The notes: a model not told the origin generated them from the letters alone. Positions 16,403 through 25,885 are shown, counted from the stretch's first letter. The stretch is DNA of 34,139 nucleotides from an uncultured Bacteroidales bacterium (GCA_947177525.1 CAMWUW010000017.1:1-34139); one strand, 5' to 3'. Translations and numbers: made by a program.

Positions 16403-18466
16403 TTATTTCTTTATATAATATCTGTACAACACATAGTCATTGGCAGAAGGAAGACTGAAGCGCACACTGCCTCCCTTGCCTGTTTTTGTCCGGAATGCCT
16501 TGCCGTTGCCAAGCAAAGGTACAAATTTTACCGCAGATTCCTCAGGAAGCCAAGTCTTTACATACGCAGAAACATCATCAGACGCCTCGCGCAGAACAAG
16601 GACAAAGCCGGTATCATCGCCGCATATCGACTGAAATCCAGTCCAGCTGCATCCAGAAGGCTCATCCCCTATCGGCAGAATTATTCCGTCATGGAATGTT
16701 CCGCTCAATTGCCTGTACTTTTTCACGACTTCACCTATTCCGAAAGCCTCCTCAGGAAGATTGGACGCCTCCATCCACGCCAAAGGCTGTCCGGCCATTG
16801 CTATGGCAAACAGATATTCAAACGAATACTCCGAAGGCGCGAAAGGGTCGCTGCCATATTTGGATGCATTTCTCCATTTGTTCAGGAATTCCACCTGTAT
16901 CTTCTCGGCAGGGACATATCTGGACAGCATCCAAAGATTGCGTAAAGTCCAATACGGATAATAATTACCCCAGTCCGTATACCTGTTCTCAAGGAATATA
17001 TTTCCATATTCATTGAATGCATGGTATCCGGCACGGCGGCCGGCCGTGACATCAAGATTGAAAATGACGGCATTACCTGTCTCCTGCCCGACCTTGTCGA
17101 AAAGACGGCGCAGATTTGTCTCTGCCTTTTTGGTCGGTATGGCCAATCCGTCAATCTTGAATACCCTTATTCCGTATTTCCTGTAAAGTCCGGCTATTGC
17201 ATCCGCATCCTTTTCCCAATCCGCAAAATCATTCTGGACGCTCGGATTATACCATAAGCCTATATTGATGCCAAGCTCCTTTCCACGTTCCACCACAGGC
17301 GCGAGTCCCTCAGGATACTTGGCAGCATCAGGAGTCCAGTAAAGAGGATTGTCCCAGATATTACGGAAGGAGCCTTTAGCCAATGCTGAATTAGGACTTT
17401 TGCCGGACTGCCACCCGTCGTCTATCTGGAAATGGCTTATCCCGAGCGCAGCTGCCTTTTCAAGTTCCTCAAGACAGAACTTCTCATTTACCTTCGAGTC
17501 CTGGCTGCGGTCCCCCCAAGTGTTCATCATGACCATCTCATCACGTTCCGGCACATGCCGCCGGATATTTTTCTGATACTTCCTCAATGCCGTCAAGGCT
17601 GCAAGCTCGCCGGGACCATATACCCCCGTCACACAGGAATAGGCCTTCGTCCACTCCCTGGGATTTACATCCGAATGGGAAAGTCCTGTGCCCGTCACCA
17701 TGACATGGCCGAATTCTGCAATAAAGTCCGCTCCATGATATGCAAGCTGCACATCAGAACACGGCGACTCCTTAAGAAAGAAATAACCGTTTCCGCTAAT
17801 TCCGTCACGGACAAAGGCAATATTTCCCCTGTAGCGGTTCTTCCTGTAGGTTATCACATCCCTTTCAGTAACGAGATTATTGTTCCAGTCCGTTATGTCA
17901 GTAAACTCCACAGCCTTCACATGCCAATGGCTGCCCGCAAAATGAAGCTGGTCCAAAAGGGAGGTTGATGCACCGGTATCCATGTCCTCAGCCGCCTCTA
18001 TATTCTTGCGGTCGGCATGATTCTTTTCGGCATTGCTGCGCGCAGCCCCGAGCCTTCCCCTTAGCCATATATCAGAACACAATACAGGCGCGTCATCATA
18101 AATGCGGAATTCACGCCGCACTTCCAAAGAACCTATCCGGCAGCAGACCCTGGCCCTCAGAAAAGCCGGACGGACAGAATCCTCCTCTACGACATCAACC
18201 TCAAATGTTCCGTCCTCACCCTTGGCGGACGTTTCGGTAAATACGGCATCCGGCCTCAGGACAACACTGTTATGAACAACACCGGCAGCCTTGTCAGCCA
18301 GGGAAACCGTCATGAGATTGCCCCCGTTCCATTCAAAGACACGCTCTACCAAAGAATTGCCGATAAACAGCCTGTCATTTTCCATTCTGGCATACCATGA
18401 CGGCCCGGCAAAGACCAGTTCCTGCAAAAGGAACACAAACACGGCAATTGTAACAATCCTTTTCAT
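16403..18466 (-). CDS. GH36-like (clan GH-D) exported glycosidase
   Basis: Exported TIM-barrel enzyme of 687 residues with a signal peptide ending near ELVFA-GP. The central part carries HFQIDDGWQ, NIGLWYNP and VFKIDGL. In clan GH-D the Asp of the K-x-D motif is the nucleophile, here about residue 439. The standard GH36 acid/base segment with a CSGGGGRFD pattern is not seen; NLDVTAGRRAGYH stands in its place, so the activity may differ from plain alpha-galactosidase. The N-terminal part is a beta supersandwich. I chose the ATG at 18466 because it overlaps the TGA of the flavoprotein gene (ATGA); a start at 18472 is also possible. Alpha-galactosidase or a related retaining alpha-glycosidase is the best guess. 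Confidence 0.75.
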   Translation of the reverse strand: MKRIVTIAVFVFLLQELVFAGPSWYARMENDRLFIGNSLVERVFEWNGGNLMTVSLADKAAGVVHNSVVLRPDAVFTETSAKGEDGTFEVDVVEEDSVRPAFLRARVCCRIGSLEVRREFRIYDDAPVLCSDIWLRGRLGAARSNAEKNHADRKNIEAAEDMDTGASTSLLDQLHFAGSHWHVKAVEFTDITDWNNNLVTERDVITYRKNRYRGNIAFVRDGISGNGYFFLKESPCSDVQLAYHGADFIAEFGHVMVTGTGLSHSDVNPREWTKAYSCVTGVYGPGELAALTALRKYQKNIRRHVPERDEMVMMNTWGDRSQDSKVNEKFCLEELEKAAALGISHFQIDDGWQSGKSPNSALAKGSFRNIWDNPLYWTPDAAKYPEGLAPVVERGKELGINIGLWYNPSVQNDFADWEKDADAIAGLYRKYGIRVFKIDGLAIPTKKAETNLRRLFDKVGQETGNAVIFNLDVTAGRRAGYHAFNEYGNIFLENRYTDWGNYYPYWTLRNLWMLSRYVPAEKIQVEFLNKWRNASKYGSDPFAPSEYSFEYLFAIAMAGQPLAWMEASNLPEEAFGIGEVVKKYRQLSGTFHDGIILPIGDEPSGCSWTGFQSICGDDTGFVLVLREASDDVSAYVKTWLPEESAVKFVPLLGNGKAFRTKTGKGGSVRFSLPSANDYVLYRYYIKK

Positions 18467-20340
18467 CTGCATAATTTCACTTTCGGCTCTTTGAGAGGCC
18501 TTGACAAATTAAATCTCTGGTTATCAGGCAGTTCTCCCTCAACGGCTGCACCTTCCGACATCAACGTCTTAAGTTCCGGAAGGTATTTCCGATATACATC
18601 CCTCGGAAGGGCATCATGCCTGCGGCAAACGGAAGCGGCCATTCCTACAACCTCCCCCATCATTCCCGTAGTGCGCATGACACGTACAGTGCCGAGGGCC
18701 ACGTGGGTCACGCTGATATTCCTGCCTGCCATGAAAAGATTTGATATATTTCTCGAATAGAGGCATCTGTAAGGCACAGCCACCGGATATATATAATTAT
18801 GGACAGTAGCCGCCTTGAACTCCGAGCCAGGGAAATGGACGGTATTGGCCGGATCCGGGAAATGAAGATCGATGCTCCAGGAAGCCGTAAACGACGCGTC
18901 CTCATGAAACACATTCTTGTCTATGTCATCCTGCTTGAAAATATAGTCTCCCATCAGTCTGCGCGACTCTCTCTTGCCTCCCACAAATGCGACCCAGGCC
19001 AGTTCACGGTTTTTCCATCTGCCGTTGTCCGCGAGACGGTTCTTGAGCCAGCTCCAATTGGAATACACAACCAAAAGCCCATAGTCACGTATCATCTCCG
19101 CCTCCAGAATCTGGTCCCGGTTCATTCCCGTCTCCCATTTCCATTCCCCCATCACAAGTTTCTCACAGCTGTCATCACTGAAGCCGACACCGTATTCAAA
19201 CACAGGAAAAGAAGCCGGCTTACCGGTATCTTCAGAATACCATTGCACAGACATTCCCATGGTCATGTCATCTGCAGTCTCCGGAGCAAGCGTCTCACCG
19301 AACTCTGAAGCGGCCTCACGCCCAGTCCTCCAGTCTGCACCGGCCATATAGCCCACGGATGCATCTCCCGTACAGTCAGAAAAAAGCGGGGCGGAAAGTG
19401 ACAGACGTTCGCCTGTCAGAATATTCTGCACGACGACACTCCGTATAGAGGAAGAATCTTCCATTTCAACACTGACTGCATGGTAAGGAGCAAAAAGGGC
19501 AATATTGTCTTCTGCTGCAATCCATCTGCTTTTTTTGTCGTCCTCATAATAATCCGCAGGCTGGGCATTACCCTGACGGCTGTGTCCGAATTCCCTCAGC
19601 ATGCGTCCAAGGGCAGGATAAGGTCCTATTTCCGCATGTCCACCGAGATGCACACGAACCTCCGAGCTGTTGTTCCCGCCAAGCACAGGACGGTCATTAA
19701 CCAAAGCCACACGGCAGCCTCCCCTGGCAGCTGCGACAGCGGCACACATCCCGGCAATTCCTCCTCCGACAACAACCAGATCATAGTCACCCCCGGAAAC
19801 GACAGGCTTCACTCCGCCCTTCTCCTCACGGAAGGCTGAAAGCAAATCACAAGAATCAGGCGGCACATCTCCGGCATCGTCCGTAAGATAAATTGCATCG
19901 CACCTGCCGTCAAAACCCGTAGCGTCGCACAATGCCAGTTCCGTACATCCGGCCTTGAGCCGTACCTTGCCGGCATATTGCCACATCCAGGAATTCCCTT
20001 CCGTACCAAGGACAGCGTCCATAGTCTTTCCGCCTGCCCTTAACCTGAAGGCTCCGGGACCCGGCTTGTCCGACCAGGGAGAAGTCCAGTTATAGGTACG
20101 CACATAAATATGCCATACACCTCCGCGGGGTATGTCTACAGTTGTCACGGCATCCTCAACCGGCTTTCCCATGCCATGGGCCAAAAGATACGGAGACCCC
20201 ATCACATCCATGGCCTGCTGGTCTACAACCCAGCCGCCACGGCTTGAAAAACTTTCCGCCTCCACCAGCAGCCCCAAGGCATTGGCCTTTCCGCAGACGG
20301 CAAGGCATGCCAATGCAGCAATACATCTTAAAATTTTCAT
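18463..20340 (-). CDS. Exported FAD-dependent oxidoreductase with N-terminal beta-sandwich
   Basis: Predicted 625-residue protein starting MKILRCIAALACLAVCGKAN, a Sec signal peptide without twin Arg. A longer frame to 20373 would add 11 residues before it. Residues about 22-165 form a beta-rich domain beginning VEAESF and resembling golvesin/Xly-type carbohydrate-binding modules. The FAD_oxidored domain follows: YDLVVVGGGIAGMCAAVAAA near 195-215, LGGNNSSEVRVHLGG, and FSDCTGDASVGYMAGAD. The reaction is unknown. Such proteins are often found in glycan loci and automated annotation sometimes calls them xanthan lyase, which the flavin domain does not support. It is the first gene of the glycosidase operon and the next gene overlaps it by 4 nt. 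Oxidation of a sugar or aglycone before hydrolysis is an inference. Confidence 0.82.
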   Translation of the reverse strand: MKILRCIAALACLAVCGKANALGLLVEAESFSSRGGWVVDQQAMDVMGSPYLLAHGMGKPVEDAVTTVDIPRGGVWHIYVRTYNWTSPWSDKPGPGAFRLRAGGKTMDAVLGTEGNSWMWQYAGKVRLKAGCTELALCDATGFDGRCDAIYLTDDAGDVPPDSCDLLSAFREEKGGVKPVVSGGDYDLVVVGGGIAGMCAAVAAARGGCRVALVNDRPVLGGNNSSEVRVHLGGHAEIGPYPALGRMLREFGHSRQGNAQPADYYEDDKKSRWIAAEDNIALFAPYHAVSVEMEDSSSIRSVVVQNILTGERLSLSAPLFSDCTGDASVGYMAGADWRTGREAASEFGETLAPETADDMTMGMSVQWYSEDTGKPASFPVFEYGVGFSDDSCEKLVMGEWKWETGMNRDQILEAEMIRDYGLLVVYSNWSWLKNRLADNGRWKNRELAWVAFVGGKRESRRLMGDYIFKQDDIDKNVFHEDASFTASWSIDLHFPDPANTVHFPGSEFKAATVHNYIYPVAVPYRCLYSRNISNLFMAGRNISVTHVALGTVRVMRTTGMMGEVVGMAASVCRRHDALPRDVYRKYLPELKTLMSEGAAVEGELPDNQRFNLSRPLKEPKVKLCR

Positions 20341-20371
20341 CAGTCTTAAGTTAATTATGTGGCAAAACATC

Positions 20372-20398
20372 ACAAGAACCGAGTCTTGTCAATGACAA
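20372..20398. promoter_or_regulatory. Inverted repeats upstream of the glycosidase operon
   Basis: The 109-bp gap before the flavoprotein gene holds ACAAGA-6 nt-TCTTGT (20372-20389), and overlapping it TTGTCA-A-TGACAA (20386-20398), a perfect 6-bp palindrome with a one-base centre. A weak promoter-like ATTG, N19, ATGTTTTG on the minus strand ends next to it. This is a candidate binding site for the AraC-type regulator encoded just upstream. Confidence 0.5.
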
Positions 20399-20449
20399 AA
20401 TTCGAAATTAATGCAATATGCGACGGCTTCCTGATATACGAAAAGAGTT

Positions 20450-23335
20450 TCATTTTGTACGGGAGCCGGAATTTTTCTTATAGTCTGAAGGTGTCTGGCT
20501 GAAATGCCGTTTAAAACAGGTACTGAAATATTTCGGATTGACAAATCCTGTCATATATGAAATCTCTGATATAGTCTTGTCCGACTCACGGAGAAGCTGC
20601 GCAGCCCTCTTCAGGCGGATATCAAGAATGAATTCCTTTATTGACAGGCCAGTGACATCGCTTATCTTCTGGTAAAGGGCAGTCCTTCCCATTGCCATAT
20701 CGGAGACAAAGGAATCCACATCATACTCACTGTTGTCCATGTTGCGCTCAATGCAGTCAAGAGCCTTTTTCAGCAGTTCATCATCTGCAGAAGAGACCAC
20801 AATATCTGACGGCCCCGCCACATACTTCCTGCTGTAAAGTTCCTGCAGTTCAGCCTGTGTACGGTCAAGCTGAATCCTGAACTTTTTCTTGTGCACAAGG
20901 TAAAGTCCCACCAATATGCATGTGGAAATGCACAGAATAACATATATTATATATGCATAGACGGAAAGGAACGGAGAGGGGCGCACCTTGAATCTCAGTG
21001 AAGCAGATTTTTCTCCAAGAACCCCGTCACTTCCGGCCGTCCTTATCTCAAGACAGTATTTGCCGGGATGCAGATCAAAAAAAGCCACGCTTCTCTGTTC
21101 CTGAGGCAACAGATTCCAATTGTCTGAAATGCCTGTCATCCTGTAGGCAAAGCGGGTCTTTTCGGAATCCAGATAACAATCTGATGAAAAAGAAAGTTCA
21201 ATATTAGCCTGCCGGTGCGAAAGCACAATAGTCTCGGCAGAAGACATCACGGATATATCCTTGGCGAGAGGAGAGCCTTTTGTTCCGGCGGAAATCTGCT
21301 CACTATTGATTTTCATCTGCACAAAATACGGCTTAGGCATGTAGCCGTCGGCACCAGCCTTACTTGGCTCAAATACAATAAAGCCGTTTGTACCTCCGAA
21401 AAGCATCTCGCCCTTTGATGTCCTGAAGCATGACCTGAGATAGTATGCCCCGCAAAGATTACGGGCATCTATAGTGGAGCGCCTGAAGAGCTCGGCCTCC
21501 CTGTCATAGTAAAAAAGTCCGTCGTTCGTACTGAACCACACATTTCCTGTCGGCAGGTCCTCCAGAATTCCGAACACAGTCTTTGAATCCAGGCCATATC
21601 CCTCGCTGTCGCAGAATGCAGAATAAGAGCCGTCCTTTGCCAGGATATTCACTCCTCCTCCCCTCGTGCCAAGCAGAATGTCCGATCCGGATGTCCGGCA
21701 GAAACAGCATAAGTCATTTTTGGCAAAGGGAACGCCCCTGAGAAAATGCCGGGCAACAATCCTCATGTTCCCGTCCACGATATAAAGCCCTTTCTGTGTG
21801 ACAAGGCACAGATTTCCGCTGCCGTCACGGAACAGTGTCTCTATATGAAGGTTTACAGAATTGCCGTCCATGTCAAAGATGCGGCACTGCTCCACCCTTC
21901 TTCTGTTCAAGTCAAGATATCTGAGCGGAGAATCCGGGTCAGTGACCCAGAATCCATGGCCGATGTCTTCCATAAAATCATATACGGCCATAAAAGGAGC
22001 AATTGCTCCGCGTCCGGGCTCGAGATCCGCAAAGCGGCGGCTGACAGTGTCATAGGCAACCATTCCTCCATTGAATGAGGCAGCCACAAGCCTTCCGGAC
22101 GCATCCCTGCGGAATTTCTTTATCATATTTGACCTTATTCCGCCGTTGTTTTCAGCCGTATAATATATGAAGTTCCCGCTTTTCCTGTCCCACCGGTTGA
22201 TTCCGCCGCCTTCCGTGCCTATCCATAAATTTCCGTCCGCGTCCTCCTCAAAACAGCTTACAATAGAATGGTTCAGCCCTCCAGGAGTTGCACGGAACCA
22301 GTCGCATCCGCTGTCAGAAACAGGCATATAGGCCAGCTTTCCTCCGTATGTGCCTATCCATACGCCACAATCCGGGTCAGGATAAATTGTCCATACAGAA
22401 TTGTTGGGAAGCGAATACGGGGAATGAAGATTCATTCTGAGAAGAACAGTGCTCCCGTCAGAAGGGTCAATGACAAAGATTCCCGACTGTGTGGCAGCCC
22501 AAACAGCACCGGAACTGTCTATATAAAGTTCCTTGGCTACTGAAGAGCGCTCATATTCTTTTGGAAGCTTGTAATGTCCGCGGAAATGTCCGGAAGGATC
22601 GGCCTCATAAACTCCGTCCTTTGCCGTCAGTATATAACATCCCCCCCCCAGGACCTCCACATCGCGTATAACACAATCTTCGTCACCCATATCCACAAAA
22701 GGCACATATTCCCCGCACGAACGGTCAAGGATATAAAGCACCCCCTGCGAAGCCACATAGACTTCTCCTGAGGAACAAGCCAGAGTGAGATTCGAAGCGG
22801 AAACAGGCATCTTTTCACTGAAAGGCCATTTTGCAGATTTGTATGGCTCTGTTGAAGAATATGATTCTACAGCGTCATTCCTTATTATCCAAAGGAGTCC
22901 GTCACTGTCAGCCGTAACAAATGAAATCTTGCCGTCAAGCACGCGCTCAAACTCCATTGTTCCATAGTCAAGCCGCATCAGTCCTGAATTTGTCCCCAGA
23001 TAAAGCTGACCGCCGTCCGCAACTGCAATCTGAAGGTAAGACCAGTATGCGTCCGGTGCCATTGAGGTTATCTTTTCATTAAAGCGGCTGAAAGAAAGCC
23101 CGTCATACATATAAAGAGCATCGCTCCCGGTAAACCATATACGCCCTACAGTATCCTTGGCGATGCTGTGTATGCCTCCATAATATGAAGTCTCAGGCAT
23201 CGGATAGAACCGGTAGTCAGCCGGATTAAGCGCATTGAGCCTGAAAAGCGAGACAAAGAGCATGACAGCCGCAAAGACCGGACGGAAAATGGTCACATGC
23301 AGATTCCCGATGTCACTATTTGGTTTCAACAACAT
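20450..23335 (-). CDS. One-component membrane sensor: beta-propeller, Y_Y_Y, AraC output
   Basis: Regulator of 961 residues. A hydrophobic segment near 16-36 serves as signal or N-terminal anchor. Residues about 45-700 are a series of propeller repeats of the type WIGTxxGG and VWxATxxGIF, as in sensors of hybrid two-component systems. A Y_Y_Y domain (about 705-790) and one membrane helix (about 792-814) follow, then a short linker and an AraC-type double HTH (about 862-957, with GFVNPKYFSTCFKRHF). No HisKA, HATPase or receiver domain is present, unlike classical hybrid regulators of about 1300-1400 residues. It should sense a glycan fragment in the periplasm and bind DNA from the membrane. 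It has its own promoter and lies directly upstream of the flavoprotein and glycosidase operon, its likely target. Confidence 0.88.
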   Translation of the reverse strand: MLLKPNSDIGNLHVTIFRPVFAAVMLFVSLFRLNALNPADYRFYPMPETSYYGGIHSIAKDTVGRIWFTGSDALYMYDGLSFSRFNEKITSMAPDAYWSYLQIAVADGGQLYLGTNSGLMRLDYGTMEFERVLDGKISFVTADSDGLLWIIRNDAVESYSSTEPYKSAKWPFSEKMPVSASNLTLACSSGEVYVASQGVLYILDRSCGEYVPFVDMGDEDCVIRDVEVLGGGCYILTAKDGVYEADPSGHFRGHYKLPKEYERSSVAKELYIDSSGAVWAATQSGIFVIDPSDGSTVLLRMNLHSPYSLPNNSVWTIYPDPDCGVWIGTYGGKLAYMPVSDSGCDWFRATPGGLNHSIVSCFEEDADGNLWIGTEGGGINRWDRKSGNFIYYTAENNGGIRSNMIKKFRRDASGRLVAASFNGGMVAYDTVSRRFADLEPGRGAIAPFMAVYDFMEDIGHGFWVTDPDSPLRYLDLNRRRVEQCRIFDMDGNSVNLHIETLFRDGSGNLCLVTQKGLYIVDGNMRIVARHFLRGVPFAKNDLCCFCRTSGSDILLGTRGGGVNILAKDGSYSAFCDSEGYGLDSKTVFGILEDLPTGNVWFSTNDGLFYYDREAELFRRSTIDARNLCGAYYLRSCFRTSKGEMLFGGTNGFIVFEPSKAGADGYMPKPYFVQMKINSEQISAGTKGSPLAKDISVMSSAETIVLSHRQANIELSFSSDCYLDSEKTRFAYRMTGISDNWNLLPQEQRSVAFFDLHPGKYCLEIRTAGSDGVLGEKSASLRFKVRPSPFLSVYAYIIYVILCISTCILVGLYLVHKKKFRIQLDRTQAELQELYSRKYVAGPSDIVVSSADDELLKKALDCIERNMDNSEYDVDSFVSDMAMGRTALYQKISDVTGLSIKEFILDIRLKRAAQLLRESDKTISEISYMTGFVNPKYFSTCFKRHFSQTPSDYKKNSGSRTK

Positions 23336-23367
23336 ATATATCGCAAGACGTCAACATTATCCGGATA

Positions 23368-23398
23368 CAAAAATACAGATTTTTCATTTCCGGACAAA
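23368..23398 (-). promoter_or_regulatory. Promoter of the sensor gene
   Basis: On the minus strand TTTG (23398-23395), a 19-nt spacer and TATTTTTG (23375-23368) match the Bacteroides consensus completely. The predicted start gives a leader of about 25 nt before the ATG at 23335. The regulator can therefore be expressed independently of the upstream GH3 gene. Confidence 0.8.
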
Positions 23399-23410
23399 GC
23401 GCCGGCCCCG

Positions 23411-25879
23411 TCAGATTGCAATTTCACATTCAAGAGGCAGTTCTGCCGAAGAAGGCCCGGCCTTTATTATAAAAGTCCCCGGTTCAACCACAAATCCACC
23501 TGAAAGCGTATCATAGAAAGAGAATGCATCCTCATCAAGAATGATCTCAACACGTACTGTGCCTCCCTTAGGGACGAACACCTTCTCGTAGCCTTTCAGT
23601 TCCTTCTCAGGACGCGGTACGGAAGAATCCGGATCACAGACATAGACCTGGGCAACCTCCCATCCATCAGTCTTCCCTGTATTGGTTATGTCAAAGCTGA
23701 CGCGGAACTGATGCATGCCGCACTGCACGACCGACAGGCCGGAATATTCAAATTCAGTATAGGACAGGCCGTAGCCGAACGGATAGCGCGGAGCCTTGCC
23801 GAGCCTGTCATATCCCCGGTATCCAACAAAGACACCCTCCTTGTATTCCACACGCTTATGAGGGACATTCCTTCTGTCATAGTAGCTGTCATAAACAGGA
23901 TTGTCCTCCCATCTGTCTTCTATTGAAATCGGGAGTTTGCCGCTCGGGGACACCTTTCCGGACAGAATCTCTGCCACGGCACGTCCGCCTTCCTGGCCAG
24001 GATACCATGCCATGAGCACGGCACCGGCATTTTCAGACCATCCGTTGAAGTCCACCCCGCCTCCTGCATTCAGAACTACCGCGACATTGTCATGGAGGGA
24101 AGTTATCATGTTCATTATACTCCTCTGAGCCTCAGGAAGTTCAAACGGCCGGTCAAAGCCCTCTCCCTCAAGGCTGCTGTCAAAGCCGGCGCAATAGACC
24201 ACATTGTCCGCCCTTGCCAAAGCCTTTTCAAGACGCCCGCGGTCCATCAGTCCGGCATCAAAAGTTACCGTCGCCTCTCCGGCATTGTCAAAAAACTCAA
24301 AGCGGATACAATACACGCGCCCAGCCTCCGCATCGAAGAAAACATCACGGCTGCTGTAGGAATGATTGCCCCAGTCGCCACCGAGAATTTTCCCGTCCAC
24401 AGCCACACGGTAGCCGTCGTCTCCTCCCATCGCAATGCGCACAAGACCTGCCTGCGGAGCCTTCCAATATCCAGTCCATACCACAGAGAACCTATCCTCC
24501 GGCATACCGTCAAAAGGTGCTCCATACTTCCAAAAATGCGTAACCACAGTATCGACACAAACTGTGAAAGGCTCGCCTTCCGGACGCACCGAGCTGTAAT
24601 ACTCTGCATTAAATCCTCTTTCAGACAGTGATGCATCGGCACATACATCAGGCAGGATATCCCTGAACAGCATATCATCAGAAAGAAGTTCCGTCTTTCT
24701 GGCACCGAAGGCCTCAACAAGTCCATCATACACGGAAACCGTAGAATAAGGCGTGACAAAGCCGCTGCCTCCGCCGGTAGGAATCCTGTCGGCATTCGGC
24801 CCGAGCACAAGTGTCCGTCCCTTTCTGAACGGAAGCACATTGTCCTCATTCTTCAAGAGCACGCATCCATGGCGGGCCACTTCCAGAGCGGTCTTTCGGG
24901 ACTGGGGATTGTCAAGCTCAATGGAGGTATCCTGCCTCGGAGCATCAAGCATTCCGAATGCTATGAGAGTCTGAAGAATATGGCGCACTTTCCTGTCGAT
25001 GGTCTCCTCACGGACAACACCTGACTCTATAAGAGGCATCAGTTTCTCCCTTGTAAAATAAACACCGGTCGGACACTCAAGGTCAAGTCCCCCGTTTGCT
25101 GCCCCGGATGTCGAATAGACAGATGTCCAGTCGGACATCACGATTCCGCGGAATCCCCACATATCACGCAGGACAGTGTTGTTCAGCCATCCGTTTTCAG
25201 TCGAATGAACCCCGAGGACAAGGTTATAGCTGTCCATGACAGCACCGACACCGGCCTCGCGGACAGCTTTCCGGAAAGCCGGGAAATATATCTCATGCAA
25301 TGTGCGCTCATCCACGTCAGAACTTACGTGGTGACGGCTCCATTCCTGATTGTTGGCGGCAAAATGCTTGACTGTGGCCATGACGCCCTCCTCCTGGACA
25401 CCAAGTATATAATATTTCCCAGTCTCCCCCGCCAGATAAGGGTCTTCCCCGAAATATTCATAATTGCGCCCGCATAGAGGAGAACGGTATATGTTCACCC
25501 CGGGGCCGAGGAGTATGCTCACTCCCCTCGCCTTTGCATCCCGCCCAAGTCCATGGCCAAGCTCCATGGCAAGGCTGCGGTTCCATGCAGCAGCCGTAAG
25601 TATGCCGCACGGATAAAGAGTGCTGACCGTATTGTTCCTGATTCCGCAGGGACCGTCAGCCATCCTTATCTCAGGGATGCCAAGCCTCGGAACCGCTCTC
25701 ATGTAAAAAGAGCGGACTCCGGCTATATAGTCAATCTTCTCTTCAAGGGTCATCCGGCTGACCAGTTCCGCCGCACGGGCCTCATGCTCCGGGCTTATCA
25801 CTACCTGGGCTTCTGCCGAAGCCGCAGAGGCCATACACAAAAACAGGCAAAGGGCCTGCATCAAAAATTTATTCGCCAT
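23411..25879 (-). CDS. GH3 exported glycosidase with PA14 insertion
   Basis: Exported GH3 enzyme of 822 residues. The signal peptide ends near AASAEA-QV. The N-domain has MTLEEKIDYIAG, EYFGEDPYLAGE, TVKHFAANNQEWSRHH and the nucleophile Asp250 in VMSDWTSV. The C-domain is interrupted by a PA14-like beta domain (about 430-560; GFNAEYYSS, FWKYGAPF, MGGDDGYRVAVDG, FEFFDNAGEA). The terminal part has YPFGYGLSYTEFEYS and a fibronectin-III-like domain. PA14-bearing GH3 proteins are usually beta-glucosidases, and the insert narrows the pocket for oligosaccharides or glycosides. It follows uxuA by 6 nt and so is likely under the LacI-type regulator, unlike the other hydrolases here. Confidence 0.9.
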   Translation of the reverse strand: MANKFLMQALCLFLCMASAASAEAQVVISPEHEARAAELVSRMTLEEKIDYIAGVRSFYMRAVPRLGIPEIRMADGPCGIRNNTVSTLYPCGILTAAAWNRSLAMELGHGLGRDAKARGVSILLGPGVNIYRSPLCGRNYEYFGEDPYLAGETGKYYILGVQEEGVMATVKHFAANNQEWSRHHVSSDVDERTLHEIYFPAFRKAVREAGVGAVMDSYNLVLGVHSTENGWLNNTVLRDMWGFRGIVMSDWTSVYSTSGAANGGLDLECPTGVYFTREKLMPLIESGVVREETIDRKVRHILQTLIAFGMLDAPRQDTSIELDNPQSRKTALEVARHGCVLLKNEDNVLPFRKGRTLVLGPNADRIPTGGGSGFVTPYSTVSVYDGLVEAFGARKTELLSDDMLFRDILPDVCADASLSERGFNAEYYSSVRPEGEPFTVCVDTVVTHFWKYGAPFDGMPEDRFSVVWTGYWKAPQAGLVRIAMGGDDGYRVAVDGKILGGDWGNHSYSSRDVFFDAEAGRVYCIRFEFFDNAGEATVTFDAGLMDRGRLEKALARADNVVYCAGFDSSLEGEGFDRPFELPEAQRSIMNMITSLHDNVAVVLNAGGGVDFNGWSENAGAVLMAWYPGQEGGRAVAEILSGKVSPSGKLPISIEDRWEDNPVYDSYYDRRNVPHKRVEYKEGVFVGYRGYDRLGKAPRYPFGYGLSYTEFEYSGLSVVQCGMHQFRVSFDITNTGKTDGWEVAQVYVCDPDSSVPRPEKELKGYEKVFVPKGGTVRVEIILDEDAFSFYDTLSGGFVVEPGTFIIKAGPSSAELPLECEIAI

Positions 25880-25885
25880 TGTATA

